A stretch of DNA of 64,000 nucleotides from an uncultured Flavobacteriaceae bacterium (GTDB lineage Bacteria > Bacteroidota > Bacteroidia > Flavobacteriales > Flavobacteriaceae): assembly GCA_947500385.1 (NCBI GenBank), contig CANMSA010000020.1:18868-82867 (forward strand), read 5' to 3'. The notes under the pieces are model-generated. The model made no database searches. It saw nothing but the letters and a program-made list of their open reading frames with translations, and was not told the origin of the DNA. The translations under genes were made by a program, and so were the position numbers. Each line of letters starts with the position of its first letter. Position 1 is the stretch's first letter. This document shows, one piece after another, positions 52,805 to 60,721 of this stretch.

Positions 52805-53524
52805 ATGACAACACTCGTAAAAATCACTATCGCAATCATACTGGCCCTTTTCTGCTCTTCTTGCGTATTTAACTTTGACCCTGGAAAAAAAGGTAATGGA
52901 ATCGTTACTACCGAAACCCGACCCATATCAGATGAATTTACGGAAATATCCGCTTCCGAAGGGCTTATGGTATATGTTACACAGGCAGATGAATTCGAAA
53001 TCAAAGTGGAAGCAGATGAAAACTTGATCGATCTGATCGGGACGGATATTAAAAATGGTAAATTGAGAGTACATGCCATTAAGAATATTGGTAGAGGCAC
53101 TAAAAATGTATATGTCTCCTTACCCAAGGTAACGGCTTTGAACGGATCAAGCGGTGCACATTTAAAAACACAAAATACGGTAAAGGCCAATGAACTGGAA
53201 ATCGATGGTAACAGTGGTGCCATTGTGAAAGTAGCGTTGGAAGCCGATGAAGTTGAAATCGATGGGAGTAGCGGGGCGAACCTTTCGATTATGGGTGAGG
53301 CAATGGATGTGGATATTGATGTAAGTAGTGGAAGTAACATCAACGCAGGAGAGCTGGAATCAAGAATTTGCCAAGCCAATGCCAGCAGTGGCGGCAACCT
53401 CAGCATCCATGTTTCCGAATCCTTAAATGCCAACGCCAGTTCGGGCGGTAACATTAGCTATTATGGCGATGCTTCCGTACAGAGCAAAAAGAATATTTCT
53501 GGGAGTATCGTACATCGAGATTAA
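52805..53524 (+). CDS. Head-GIN domain lipoprotein (DUF2807)
   Basis: 239 residues, lipoprotein signal with LFCSSC (lipid Cys at about 17). The rest is a DUF2807/head-GIN right-handed beta helix with repeated SSG turns (GSSGAHLKT, GNSGAIVKV, GSSGANLSI, SSGSNI, SSGGNL, SSGGNI). Frequently follows PadR and PspC genes in Bacteroidetes and is thought to sense or bind in the envelope. Same strand as PspC, 160 bp after it. Confidence 0.92.
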   Translation: MTTLVKITIAIILALFCSSCVFNFDPGKKGNGIVTTETRPISDEFTEISASEGLMVYVTQADEFEIKVEADENLIDLIGTDIKNGKLRVHAIKNIGRGTKNVYVSLPKVTALNGSSGAHLKTQNTVKANELEIDGNSGAIVKVALEADEVEIDGSSGANLSIMGEAMDVDIDVSSGSNINAGELESRICQANASSGGNLSIHVSESLNANASSGGNISYYGDASVQSKKNISGSIVHRD

Positions 53525-53550
53525 CACCTAGATCAATCCTAAGCACTTTG

Positions 53551-53592
53551 AACCTTCGATTACCACAATGGTCTTTGAAGGTTTTCTTTTTT
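53551..53592 (+). terminator. Likely terminator after the GIN gene
   Basis: AACCTTC (53551-53557) and GAAGGTT (53577-53583) pair around a long loop, then a T-rich tail follows. The 7-bp stem and 19-nt loop make it weaker than the others. Confidence 0.5.
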
Positions 53593-53635
53593 GCTTGAAG
53601 CACATTGGCTATCTTAGTAGCAAACAAAACAGCGA

Positions 53636-54646
53636 ATGCAACTACACCTCAAAAAGTATACTTTACCGCTAAAACATACTTTTAGCATTTCAAGGGAATC
53701 GCATGATTTTCAAGACTCCTTGATCGTCTCCCTTTCGTTAGAAGGGAAAACGGGGTTCGGAGAGGCCACTTCCAACCCCTATTACAACATATCTGTTGAA
53801 AGTATGATTGCGGAGATTCAAAAGATACAAAGCGAATTAGAAAATTTTGCGTTCACCACTCCTGAAGTATTTCATCGTTTTTTGATGTCCAAGGGATTAT
53901 CAAACTTTGCCATTTGTGCGCTGGATCTTGCTGCGCATGATCTATTTGGAAAGTTAAAGGAAAAACCACTATATGCGCTTTGGGGCACTACCCTTGACCA
54001 TTACCCTACTACCAATTACACCATTGGAATCGATACGATCGAAAATATGGTACTAAAAATGACGGAGACCCCTTGGCCTATTTATAAAATAAAGCTTGGC
54101 ACTCCGAACGATGTGGCCATCGTTGCAGCATTGAGGTCTCATACCAACGCTGTTTTCCGAATTGACGCCAATTGCGCTTGGTCTGCCGAAGAAACGGTAC
54201 ACAATGCTCCTTTATTAAAGGAATTGGGGGTTGAATTTTTGGAGCAACCGCTAAAAGCAGCGGATTGGGAAGGGATGGAGTATGTGGCCCACCACAGTGT
54301 ACTACCCGTAATTGCCGATGAAAGTTGTATTGTAGAAAGTGATGTGGCCCGCTGCGCGCTTCATTTTAACGGAATCAACATCAAACTCACCAAATGTGGA
54401 GGTCTCACCCCGGCCTTGCGAATGATAAAAGAGGGAAAAGAAATGGGGTTAAAGGTAATGGTAGGGTGTATGACAGAATCTACGGTCGGCATTTCCGCAA
54501 TAGCCCAATTACTTCCGCAATTGGATTATGTGGATATGGACGGTCCGCTATTATTGAAAGAGGATATCGCAGACGGCATTGAAATTGGATCACAGGGAAT
54601 CTTGCGTTTTCCCGATAGACCGGGCAGTGGAATACAACTTCGATAA
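53636..54646 (+). CDS. Dipeptide (L-Ala-D/L-Glu-type) epimerase, enolase superfamily
   Basis: 336 residues. The KxK motif IYKIKLG lies near 150, metal ligands in RIDANCAW, FLEQPL and IADES, and the opposite-face lysine in NIKLTKCGG, all as in muconate-lactonizing/Ala-Glu epimerase members. It epimerises dipeptides such as L-Ala-D-Glu during peptidoglycan peptide recycling. Its stop overlaps the next gene's ATG by one base (TAATG). Confidence 0.92.
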   Translation: MQLHLKKYTLPLKHTFSISRESHDFQDSLIVSLSLEGKTGFGEATSNPYYNISVESMIAEIQKIQSELENFAFTTPEVFHRFLMSKGLSNFAICALDLAAHDLFGKLKEKPLYALWGTTLDHYPTTNYTIGIDTIENMVLKMTETPWPIYKIKLGTPNDVAIVAALRSHTNAVFRIDANCAWSAEETVHNAPLLKELGVEFLEQPLKAADWEGMEYVAHHSVLPVIADESCIVESDVARCALHFNGINIKLTKCGGLTPALRMIKEGKEMGLKVMVGCMTESTVGISAIAQLLPQLDYVDMDGPLLLKEDIADGIEIGSQGILRFPDRPGSGIQLR

Positions 54647-55695
54647 TGGCAGATTACATCGATACCTTTCCTGGTAGATCTTTACAACTTCATGGAAGTC
54701 AGTATCTTTATTTTGGGGGCACCGCCTATTTAGGGCTCCAAACCGATGCCGAGTTCCAACAGCTGTTTATTTCGAATATTCAAAAGTACGGGACCAATTA
54801 TGGGGCTTCCAGAAAAGCGAATCTGCGTATTTCAATTTTTAAAGAGGTTGAAAGTATGCTCGGCAGCTGGGTCGGCAGCGAGGCCTGTACTACCCTATCT
54901 TCAGGTTATTTGGCAGGGCAATTCGTTGTGCGCCAAATGAGTGGACCAAAATACCGGTTTTTCTATGCTCCGAATACGCATTCGGCCCTGTTCGCTGCAA
55001 AAACGAAGTCGTATACCACTTTCGCTACCCTCAATATTGCGCTGAGGCAACACTTAGAAACGAACCCATCGGAAACACCGGTGGTATTTTTAGATTCCAT
55101 TGATTTTTCGGGTAGTAACTTTCCCCATTTTAAGGCATTGCGCACCTTGCCCTTGGCACAATTGATCTTGGTCGTAGACGATTCCCATGGCATCGGTATT
55201 GTCGGGGAACAAGGTCGGGGCGTATTTGAAAAAATTACCTCGCTTGCACCGAAAGAACTGATCGTATGTTGTTCACTAGGAAAGGGATTTGGTGTTCAAG
55301 CAGGGGCCGTTTTTGGAACCAAACAACGAATCGAGCAAATGACCGATTCCGATTTTTTTGGAGGCGCGAGTCCTGCGTCTCCCGCTGCCTTGGCTACCCT
55401 ATACCAAGCAACTGACATCTATCAGCGAAAAAGACAACTGCTCAAACGCAACCTACAACTCTTCAAGGAACGGGTATTAGACATCACCCATTTCCTTTCT
55501 ATGCCGCAACATCCTGCGTTTACCTATAGAGATGACGCTTTGACCCAATATCTTAAAAGAAAAGACATTTTGGTTACCAGCTTTCGCTACCCGGATCAAA
55601 AGGCAGATTTAGTGAGTCGAATAATTCTAAGCGCCGCCCATACTCCAACAGATATCCTAACGCTCTGTGCAGCTTTGAATTCCTACAAGGAATAG
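54646..55695 (+). CDS. AONS/KBL-like alpha-oxoamine synthase-type PLP enzyme
   Basis: 349 residues, shorter than typical BioF/KBL (~390). Cofactor motifs: VVDDSHGIGIVG and the Schiff-base lysine in CSLGKGFGVQAG. ASRKANLRISIFKEVE near the start matches the substrate-binding region. AONS-family enzymes join an amino acid to an acyl-CoA; here the short form and coupling to a dipeptide epimerase leave the substrate open, perhaps an aminotransferase-like role in muropeptide salvage (inference). Confidence 0.85.
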   Translation: MADYIDTFPGRSLQLHGSQYLYFGGTAYLGLQTDAEFQQLFISNIQKYGTNYGASRKANLRISIFKEVESMLGSWVGSEACTTLSSGYLAGQFVVRQMSGPKYRFFYAPNTHSALFAAKTKSYTTFATLNIALRQHLETNPSETPVVFLDSIDFSGSNFPHFKALRTLPLAQLILVVDDSHGIGIVGEQGRGVFEKITSLAPKELIVCCSLGKGFGVQAGAVFGTKQRIEQMTDSDFFGGASPASPAALATLYQATDIYQRKRQLLKRNLQLFKERVLDITHFLSMPQHPAFTYRDDALTQYLKRKDILVTSFRYPDQKADLVSRIILSAAHTPTDILTLCAALNSYKE

Positions 55696-55820
55696 TGTTT
55701 TCTGATTTTACTGGTTATTCGTTGTAAAATTCGTAAAATATCACTTAATATTTTATGAATTTATCAATATAAATCGTATCTTTTTAGAGTTCCCCAACTA
55801 TTAACATAAAACACACGACC

Positions 55821-56267
55821 ATGAAAAAATTAGTAGGCTTGATCTCGCTTTTCTTGGTCATGGTGCTTACCATGGCCTTGACATCTTCAGAAACGCAAAA
55901 AGAAGATTCTTTGGAAGGAACCTGGGAATTGGTAAACCGTTTCAATTATGAAGATCAACATGTAACGGACACTATTGCGAATACCAATGGTTACCGGCAA
56001 GTAAAAATTTATAGTAAGGGAAAGGTAATGTGGACGCGTTATTCTCCGGACGATCCAGCGGAATGGTTCGGTTTTGGCTCTTACAAAAATACTGCAGATG
56101 AATTGGAAGAACGTTTAGAATACGGTTCTGGTGCCATGATGCAAATCGTTGATACGGTACAGATTTTTAAGTTTGAACTTCAATTGTATTCCGATAGCTA
56201 TAGTCAAATTACTTTGGACGAGGCAGGAAATCGCACCTTCTCCGAAAACTATCGAAGAATAGATTAG
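55821..56267 (+). CDS. Secreted lipocalin-like protein
   Basis: 148 residues with a signal peptide (MKKLVGLISLFLVMVLTMAL) and a lipocalin-like body (SLEGTWELVNRFNYEDQ; then QVKIYSKGKVMWTRYSP and ENYRRID). The GTWELV start of the domain fits DUF4488/lipocalin-like extracytoplasmic proteins. Ligand unknown. A bidirectional terminator follows at 56288. Confidence 0.75.
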   Translation: MKKLVGLISLFLVMVLTMALTSSETQKEDSLEGTWELVNRFNYEDQHVTDTIANTNGYRQVKIYSKGKVMWTRYSPDDPAEWFGFGSYKNTADELEERLEYGSGAMMQIVDTVQIFKFELQLYSDSYSQITLDEAGNRTFSENYRRID

Positions 56268-56287
56268 GTACTTTCGTCCCACTATTG

Positions 56288-56326
56288 AAAAAGGGTCGCC
56301 ACCGACATCGGTAGCGACCCTTTTTT
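56288..56326. terminator. Bidirectional terminator between lipocalin-like and trxB genes
   Basis: AAAAGGGTCGC pairs with GCGACCCTTTT, with an inner ACCG/CGGT stem. A/T tails on both sides serve the plus-strand lipocalin-like gene and the minus-strand trxB. Confidence 0.85.
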
Positions 56327-56347
56327 ATGTGTATCGTGGGTTCTAAT

Positions 56348-57313
56348 CTAAGCAACGGCTGCTTCCGTATCTACCGTAGCCAGGTAACGCTCGGCATCCA
56401 AGGCCGCCATACAGCCGGTTCCTGCGGCCGTAACGGCTTGTCGATACTCTTTATCCTGGGAATCGCCACAAGCGAACACGCCAGGTTTATTGGTTTTGGT
56501 AGACTTTCCGTGGGTGATAAGATAGCCCGTTTCGTCCATCTCTAGCTGTCCTTTAAAGATATCGGTATTCGGTTTATGCCCTATAGCGATGAAAAGACCC
56601 GTAATGGGAATATCTTCTTTAGTTCCGTTCTGGTTGTTGACCATTCGCAAACCTTCCACGACCTGTTCGCCCAATACTTCATCTACCTCCGTATTATAGC
56701 GTACTTCAATATTATCAAGGCTATTGACCCTATGCTGCATGGCTTTGGAAGCCCGCATATAATCTTTGCGCACCAACATAGTCACCTTGTTACAGATATT
56801 CGCCAAATAAGAAGCTTCCTCTGCGGCGGTATCGCCGGCCCCGACTATTGCAACATCTTGTCCTTTATAGAAAAAGCCATCACATACCGCACACGCAGAA
56901 ACCCCTCCACCGCGCAAGCGCTGCTCACTGGGAATGTTCAGGTATTTGGCAGAAGCCCCCGTAGAAATAATAACTGTTTCCGCCTCGATCTTTTTACTGT
57001 CATCAATAGTGGCGATATGAATACCGCCCACTTCATCGCTCAATTCGACCGCAGTGACCATACCGATTCGTACCTCAGTACCAAAACGTTCGGCCTGTTG
57101 TTGTAATTGTATCATCATCGTAGGGCCATCGATCCCTTCCGGGTATCCTGGAAAATTGTCCACTTCTGTAGTGGTAGTCAATTGACCACCAGGTTCCATA
57201 CCCGTATATACTACCGGTTTTAAGTCTGCCCTTGCGGCATATATCGCGGCCGTATAACCTGCAGGACCCGAACCTATAATCAATGTTTTTACTCGTTCTA
57301 TTTGCGCTGACAT
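56348..57313 (-). CDS. trxB: Thioredoxin-disulfide reductase
   Basis: 321 residues: FAD motif GSGPAGYTAAIYAARADL near the start, active-site CAVC near 136-139, NADPH motif VGAGDTAAEEA, and the C-terminal FACGDSQDKEYRQAVTAAGTG. Reduces thioredoxin using NADPH. Normal length. A -7 box (TACTTTTG) lies 33 bp upstream of the ATG. Confidence 0.96.
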   Translation of the reverse strand: MSAQIERVKTLIIGSGPAGYTAAIYAARADLKPVVYTGMEPGGQLTTTTEVDNFPGYPEGIDGPTMMIQLQQQAERFGTEVRIGMVTAVELSDEVGGIHIATIDDSKKIEAETVIISTGASAKYLNIPSEQRLRGGGVSACAVCDGFFYKGQDVAIVGAGDTAAEEASYLANICNKVTMLVRKDYMRASKAMQHRVNSLDNIEVRYNTEVDEVLGEQVVEGLRMVNNQNGTKEDIPITGLFIAIGHKPNTDIFKGQLEMDETGYLITHGKSTKTNKPGVFACGDSQDKEYRQAVTAAGTGCMAALDAERYLATVDTEAAVA

Positions 57314-57345
57314 AGTTTGATTTCTTATGGTAAACGTTTGTATGA

Positions 57346-57353
57346 CAAAAGTA
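57346..57353 (-). promoter_or_regulatory. Candidate -7 box of the trxB promoter
   Basis: The minus strand reads TACTTTTG, a full match to TAnnTTTG, 33 bp before the ATG. Confidence 0.4.
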
Positions 57354-57646
57354 GTTTTTTTACAAAAAAACTTCCTTTTTAGTTATTAAAAGTTATGAGG
57401 AAGTTATGGCGTTATCTCGAAAAATTAAAAACAGTTCTTCATGGTGCAATTAGTCTCCTGTTGTGTCAATTCCTTTCAATTAATGTTAAAATGATAGTTC
57501 AGCCTCTTAGAATATCCTATTTTATGCCTAAGGGGTAGGTGATAGATTTATCCAAAATCTATATTTTCTGATAAAATTTGATGTGTTTTTGTAGAAATTA
57601 TATAGAAATGTAGTGGAAATTCATTTTTTAATCCCTAAATCATGAT

Positions 57647-57654
57647 TAAATTTG
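57647..57654 (+). promoter_or_regulatory. Candidate -7 box of the LytTR regulator gene
   Basis: TAAATTTG matches TAnnTTTG and lies 27 bp before the start codon at 57681. Confidence 0.45.
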
Positions 57655-57680
57655 GCATTCGTTTTTAAACAGCACTAACC

Positions 57681-58379
57681 GTGAGCAAAGTATTAAAAAC
57701 AGTAGTAGTCGATGATTCGGGTATGCAACTCAAAGTCATCTCCAAATTGGTAGAAAAACATCCGAGTCTTGTCTTGGAGGGAGTCTATGAAAACGGAGTG
57801 GCGGCAAGGGAAGGTATGCGCAACGCCGAAATAGATTTGATTCTATTGGATATTGAAATGCCCATTGTAGATGGGTTCGACTTCTTGGACGCGCTCGAAA
57901 ATCGTCCACAAATTATTATTATCTCCGGCAAGCCCGACTATGCATTGCGCGCCTTCGACTATGACGTTACCGATTATCTTCATAAACCTGTTGGGGTAGA
58001 ACGGTTCAATACTGGGATTCAACGGGCGGTTGTGAACCATTTTCGCAGTTTGGAAGAAGGTATTCCACAAGATTTCATTTTTGTGAACAGCAATCTTCAA
58101 AAAAGGAAGTTATATATTGACCACATCAAGTGGATCGAAGCTTTGGGAGATTATGTAAAGATTATTACCAAGGACGGCAAAATCTTGGTATTGTCTACCC
58201 TAAAAGCCTTTTTACAAAAATTACCAGAGGGTAAATTTTTACGTATTCATAAGTCATATGCCGTGAATGTGGAGAAAATTGATCGGTTTTCAAGTACCAA
58301 TGTCGAAATCGGAGATGAAAAAATACCCATGAGCCGCCTTCGAAAAGGCGAATTGGAAAAAGCATTGGCCGGGGCCTAG
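57681..58379 (+). CDS. LytTR-family response regulator (no adjacent kinase)
   Basis: 232 residues starting at GTG or ATG-type position 57681 (translated Met). Receiver domain with phospho-acceptor Asp in LILLDIEMPIVDG (about D56), LHKPVGVERF lysine, then LytTR at about 130-228 (IKWIEALGDYVKIITKDGK, FLRIHKSYAVN). Binds DNA through LytTR. No kinase gene beside it, so its partner is elsewhere. The sequence at 57681 reads GTG, so the start is GTG. Confidence 0.88.
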   Translation: MSKVLKTVVVDDSGMQLKVISKLVEKHPSLVLEGVYENGVAAREGMRNAEIDLILLDIEMPIVDGFDFLDALENRPQIIIISGKPDYALRAFDYDVTDYLHKPVGVERFNTGIQRAVVNHFRSLEEGIPQDFIFVNSNLQKRKLYIDHIKWIEALGDYVKIITKDGKILVLSTLKAFLQKLPEGKFLRIHKSYAVNVEKIDRFSSTNVEIGDEKIPMSRLRKGELEKALAGA

Positions 58380-58386
58380 GAAGAAC

Positions 58387-59529
58387 TTATTGCACTTCTA
58401 GAGAAGCTACCTTGGTTCCAGTGCTTGGGCGTACCTCAAACGCTTCCAAATCAATATCGAATTTTTCCTTGTATTCCTTCGTGGCCTTTTCCACGAAAGT
58501 GGTTACGGCCTCCTCATGTACAATATTTAGGGTACAACCCCCAAATCCTCCGCCGGTTTGCCGTGCGCCCAAGACCTTTGCATCTGTCTTTGCTATGGCT
58601 ACCAAAAAATCAGATTCAGGACAACTCACCTCGTACTGACTACTGATTCCTTCATGCGCCTCGTACAGCAAAGTTCCTACTTTGGAAAGATCATTCGATT
58701 CTAACGCTTCCGCCACTGCTAGCACTCTTTTATTTTCAGCGATGATAAAAGCGCATCGCCTATGAACCGTTTCACTCAAATACGGTTCACAATGTTGCAA
58801 CATATCCATCGAAACATCTCGTAAGGAAGCTATTTCAGGAAAGTATTGTTTTATAGTCGCAACACCCTCTTCACACTCCTGTTTTCGCACATTGTATTCA
58901 CTTGTGGCCAAATTATGCGACACCTTGGTATTTAGCAGTATTAGTTTATAGGGATCTAAATGAATCGGTATCATTTTACGTTCAAGGGATCTACAATCCA
59001 ATAAGATCACCTGTCCTGCTTCGCTCATTACAGAGGCGAACTGATCCATAATACCGCACTGCGTCCCGGCATAGGTATGCTCGGCGGTTTGGGAGAGTTG
59101 TACCATATCCATTTTCGACAGGCCAAGCTGAAACAATTCGTTGAGACCAAATGCCAGACCGCATTCCAAAGCAGCCGAAGAGCTAAGTCCCGATCCCGCG
59201 GGTAGGTTACTCTGAATAGTACAATTAAAACCCTCAACCTTATCGGTTCTCTTGGAAATCTCGTTCAATACTCCTAAAATGTAATTTTCCCACTCGATAT
59301 TGCTTTTAGAAAGGTTCCCCAAATCTAGCTGAAAGCCCACATCGAAACCCTTACTATACACATTGCACTCTTTTTCAGAACCATTCTTCTGAAATTCAAA
59401 AATTATCTTTTTCTCAATTGCCGTAGGCAATACATAGCCCATATTGTAATCGGTATGCTCTCCTATAAGGTTAATTCTTCCGGGAGATTCGATTACCAGT
59501 TCAGCATTGAAGGTATTTAAAAACTGCAT
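58387..59529 (-). CDS. galK: Galactokinase
   Basis: 380 residues of the GHMP kinase family: galactokinase signature GRINLIGEHTDYNMGYVLP near 16-34, ATP motif LPAGSGLSSSAALEC near 110, and C-terminal GARQTGGGFGGC. Phosphorylates galactose to galactose-1-phosphate (Leloir pathway). Its ATG overlaps the FGE stop by one base (TAATG); coupled translation. Convergent with the LytTR gene with 7 bp between stops. Confidence 0.95.
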   Translation of the reverse strand: MQFLNTFNAELVIESPGRINLIGEHTDYNMGYVLPTAIEKKIIFEFQKNGSEKECNVYSKGFDVGFQLDLGNLSKSNIEWENYILGVLNEISKRTDKVEGFNCTIQSNLPAGSGLSSSAALECGLAFGLNELFQLGLSKMDMVQLSQTAEHTYAGTQCGIMDQFASVMSEAGQVILLDCRSLERKMIPIHLDPYKLILLNTKVSHNLATSEYNVRKQECEEGVATIKQYFPEIASLRDVSMDMLQHCEPYLSETVHRRCAFIIAENKRVLAVAEALESNDLSKVGTLLYEAHEGISSQYEVSCPESDFLVAIAKTDAKVLGARQTGGGFGGCTLNIVHEEAVTTFVEKATKEYKEKFDIDLEAFEVRPSTGTKVASLEVQ

Positions 59530-60686
59530 TATTCTTCTTTCTTTTTTTGTTGATTTTGGCGCACCATTTCGGCTGTTGCCACTGTTCTAAATCCGAGGTG
59601 TTCTTGTGCGGAATCAATACTGTTTCCCATCCGCGCAGAAATGCGATAACTGGCACAATAGGTATCACTGCACAGAAAAGAACCTCCCTTGATAACCTTT
59701 TCACGGGCATATGGGTTTTGGGCATTAAAGGGTGCTTCGGGACCAGTAGGATTGATCGCCACTTCTTTTTTTGCGGCACGTTCCCTATAATAATTACTGT
59801 TGTACCAATCACTGGTCCATTCCCAAACATTGCCTGCCATATCATAAAGCCCAAAATCGTTTGGTCGGTATGATTTTACTACCGCCCTGCTTTCAAAACC
59901 ATCGTCTTTGGTATTCTCCGTCGGAAATTGGCCCTCCCATGTATTGGCCATTTTTGACAACATGCTTATATCTTCCCCCCAGGGATAGGGTGCCTCCTGA
60001 AGACCTCCTCGGGCGGCGTACTCCCATTCCGCTTCGGTAGGCAAACGACGTCCTGCCCAATCGCAATAAGCAAGGGCATCCTCATAGGAGATATGCACTA
60101 CCGGATAGTGTTCCTTACCAATAATATTGGTCTCAGGCCCACCGGGATGGCGCCAATCGGCTCCAATGGTCCATTGCCACCATTGCGAAAAATCATACAG
60201 GTTGGGAAGCGGTGTTTTTGATTTTTTAAAAGTCAAGGAACCGGGTTGCATAATACTATCGTGTGGCTTAGGGGTACCTTCCGGAAGTTGCTTTTTCATG
60301 GCTTCCCAATCTATCTCCTGCTCAGCAACCGTGATATACCCTGTGGCATCAATAAAACGTTGAAACTGATCATTGGTCACTTCATCGATGTCCATAAAAA
60401 ACCCATCTACGGCTACCGAATGTGCGGGTTTTTCATGTCCCATGGCGAGGGTGTCGTTTTTCACAGCTCCCTGCGATAGCCTTCCCCCAGGAATCCACAC
60501 CATTCCCGTTGGCCTTCCAACATCATTCGGTTGTTTTACCAGCAGGCGTATCGTATCCGACGTTTTTTCCTCCTCCGTAGCAACCGTATCGATTACCTCC
60601 TGCCGTTTTTTTTCAGGTCGGTCTTGACAGGAAAAGGCTCCTACGACCGCTACAAAAAGTAAAAAGGCGCCTGGTATACATTTCAT
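59529..60686 (-). CDS. Formylglycine-generating enzyme-like lipoprotein (SUMF1)
   Basis: 385 residues. Lipoprotein signal with VGAFSC, then the FGE-sulfatase domain (PF03781): GMVWIPGG, HSVAVDGFFMDIDEVTN, RRLPTEAEWEYAARGG and YDMAGNVWEWTSDW. The two catalytic cysteines are present in GGSFLCSDTYCASYR (about residues 335-348), as in true FGE. It converts the sulfatase cysteine to formylglycine; next to a Cys-type sulfatase this is its likely job, although FGE-like proteins also serve other roles. Confidence 0.9.
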   Translation of the reverse strand: MKCIPGAFLLFVAVVGAFSCQDRPEKKRQEVIDTVATEEEKTSDTIRLLVKQPNDVGRPTGMVWIPGGRLSQGAVKNDTLAMGHEKPAHSVAVDGFFMDIDEVTNDQFQRFIDATGYITVAEQEIDWEAMKKQLPEGTPKPHDSIMQPGSLTFKKSKTPLPNLYDFSQWWQWTIGADWRHPGGPETNIIGKEHYPVVHISYEDALAYCDWAGRRLPTEAEWEYAARGGLQEAPYPWGEDISMLSKMANTWEGQFPTENTKDDGFESRAVVKSYRPNDFGLYDMAGNVWEWTSDWYNSNYYRERAAKKEVAINPTGPEAPFNAQNPYAREKVIKGGSFLCSDTYCASYRISARMGNSIDSAQEHLGFRTVATAEMVRQNQQKKKEE

Positions 60687-60721
60687 AACATCGTTTTGAG
60701 AAACAAGTGGTAAAGTTACTT

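Larger units (their letters stand above)
57314..57680. other. Intergenic divergent promoter region
   Basis: 367 bp without a gene, between the divergent trxB and LytTR regulator genes. It holds one -7 box for each (57346-57353 minus, 57647-57654 plus) and is otherwise AT-rich and featureless to my reading. Confidence 0.55.
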
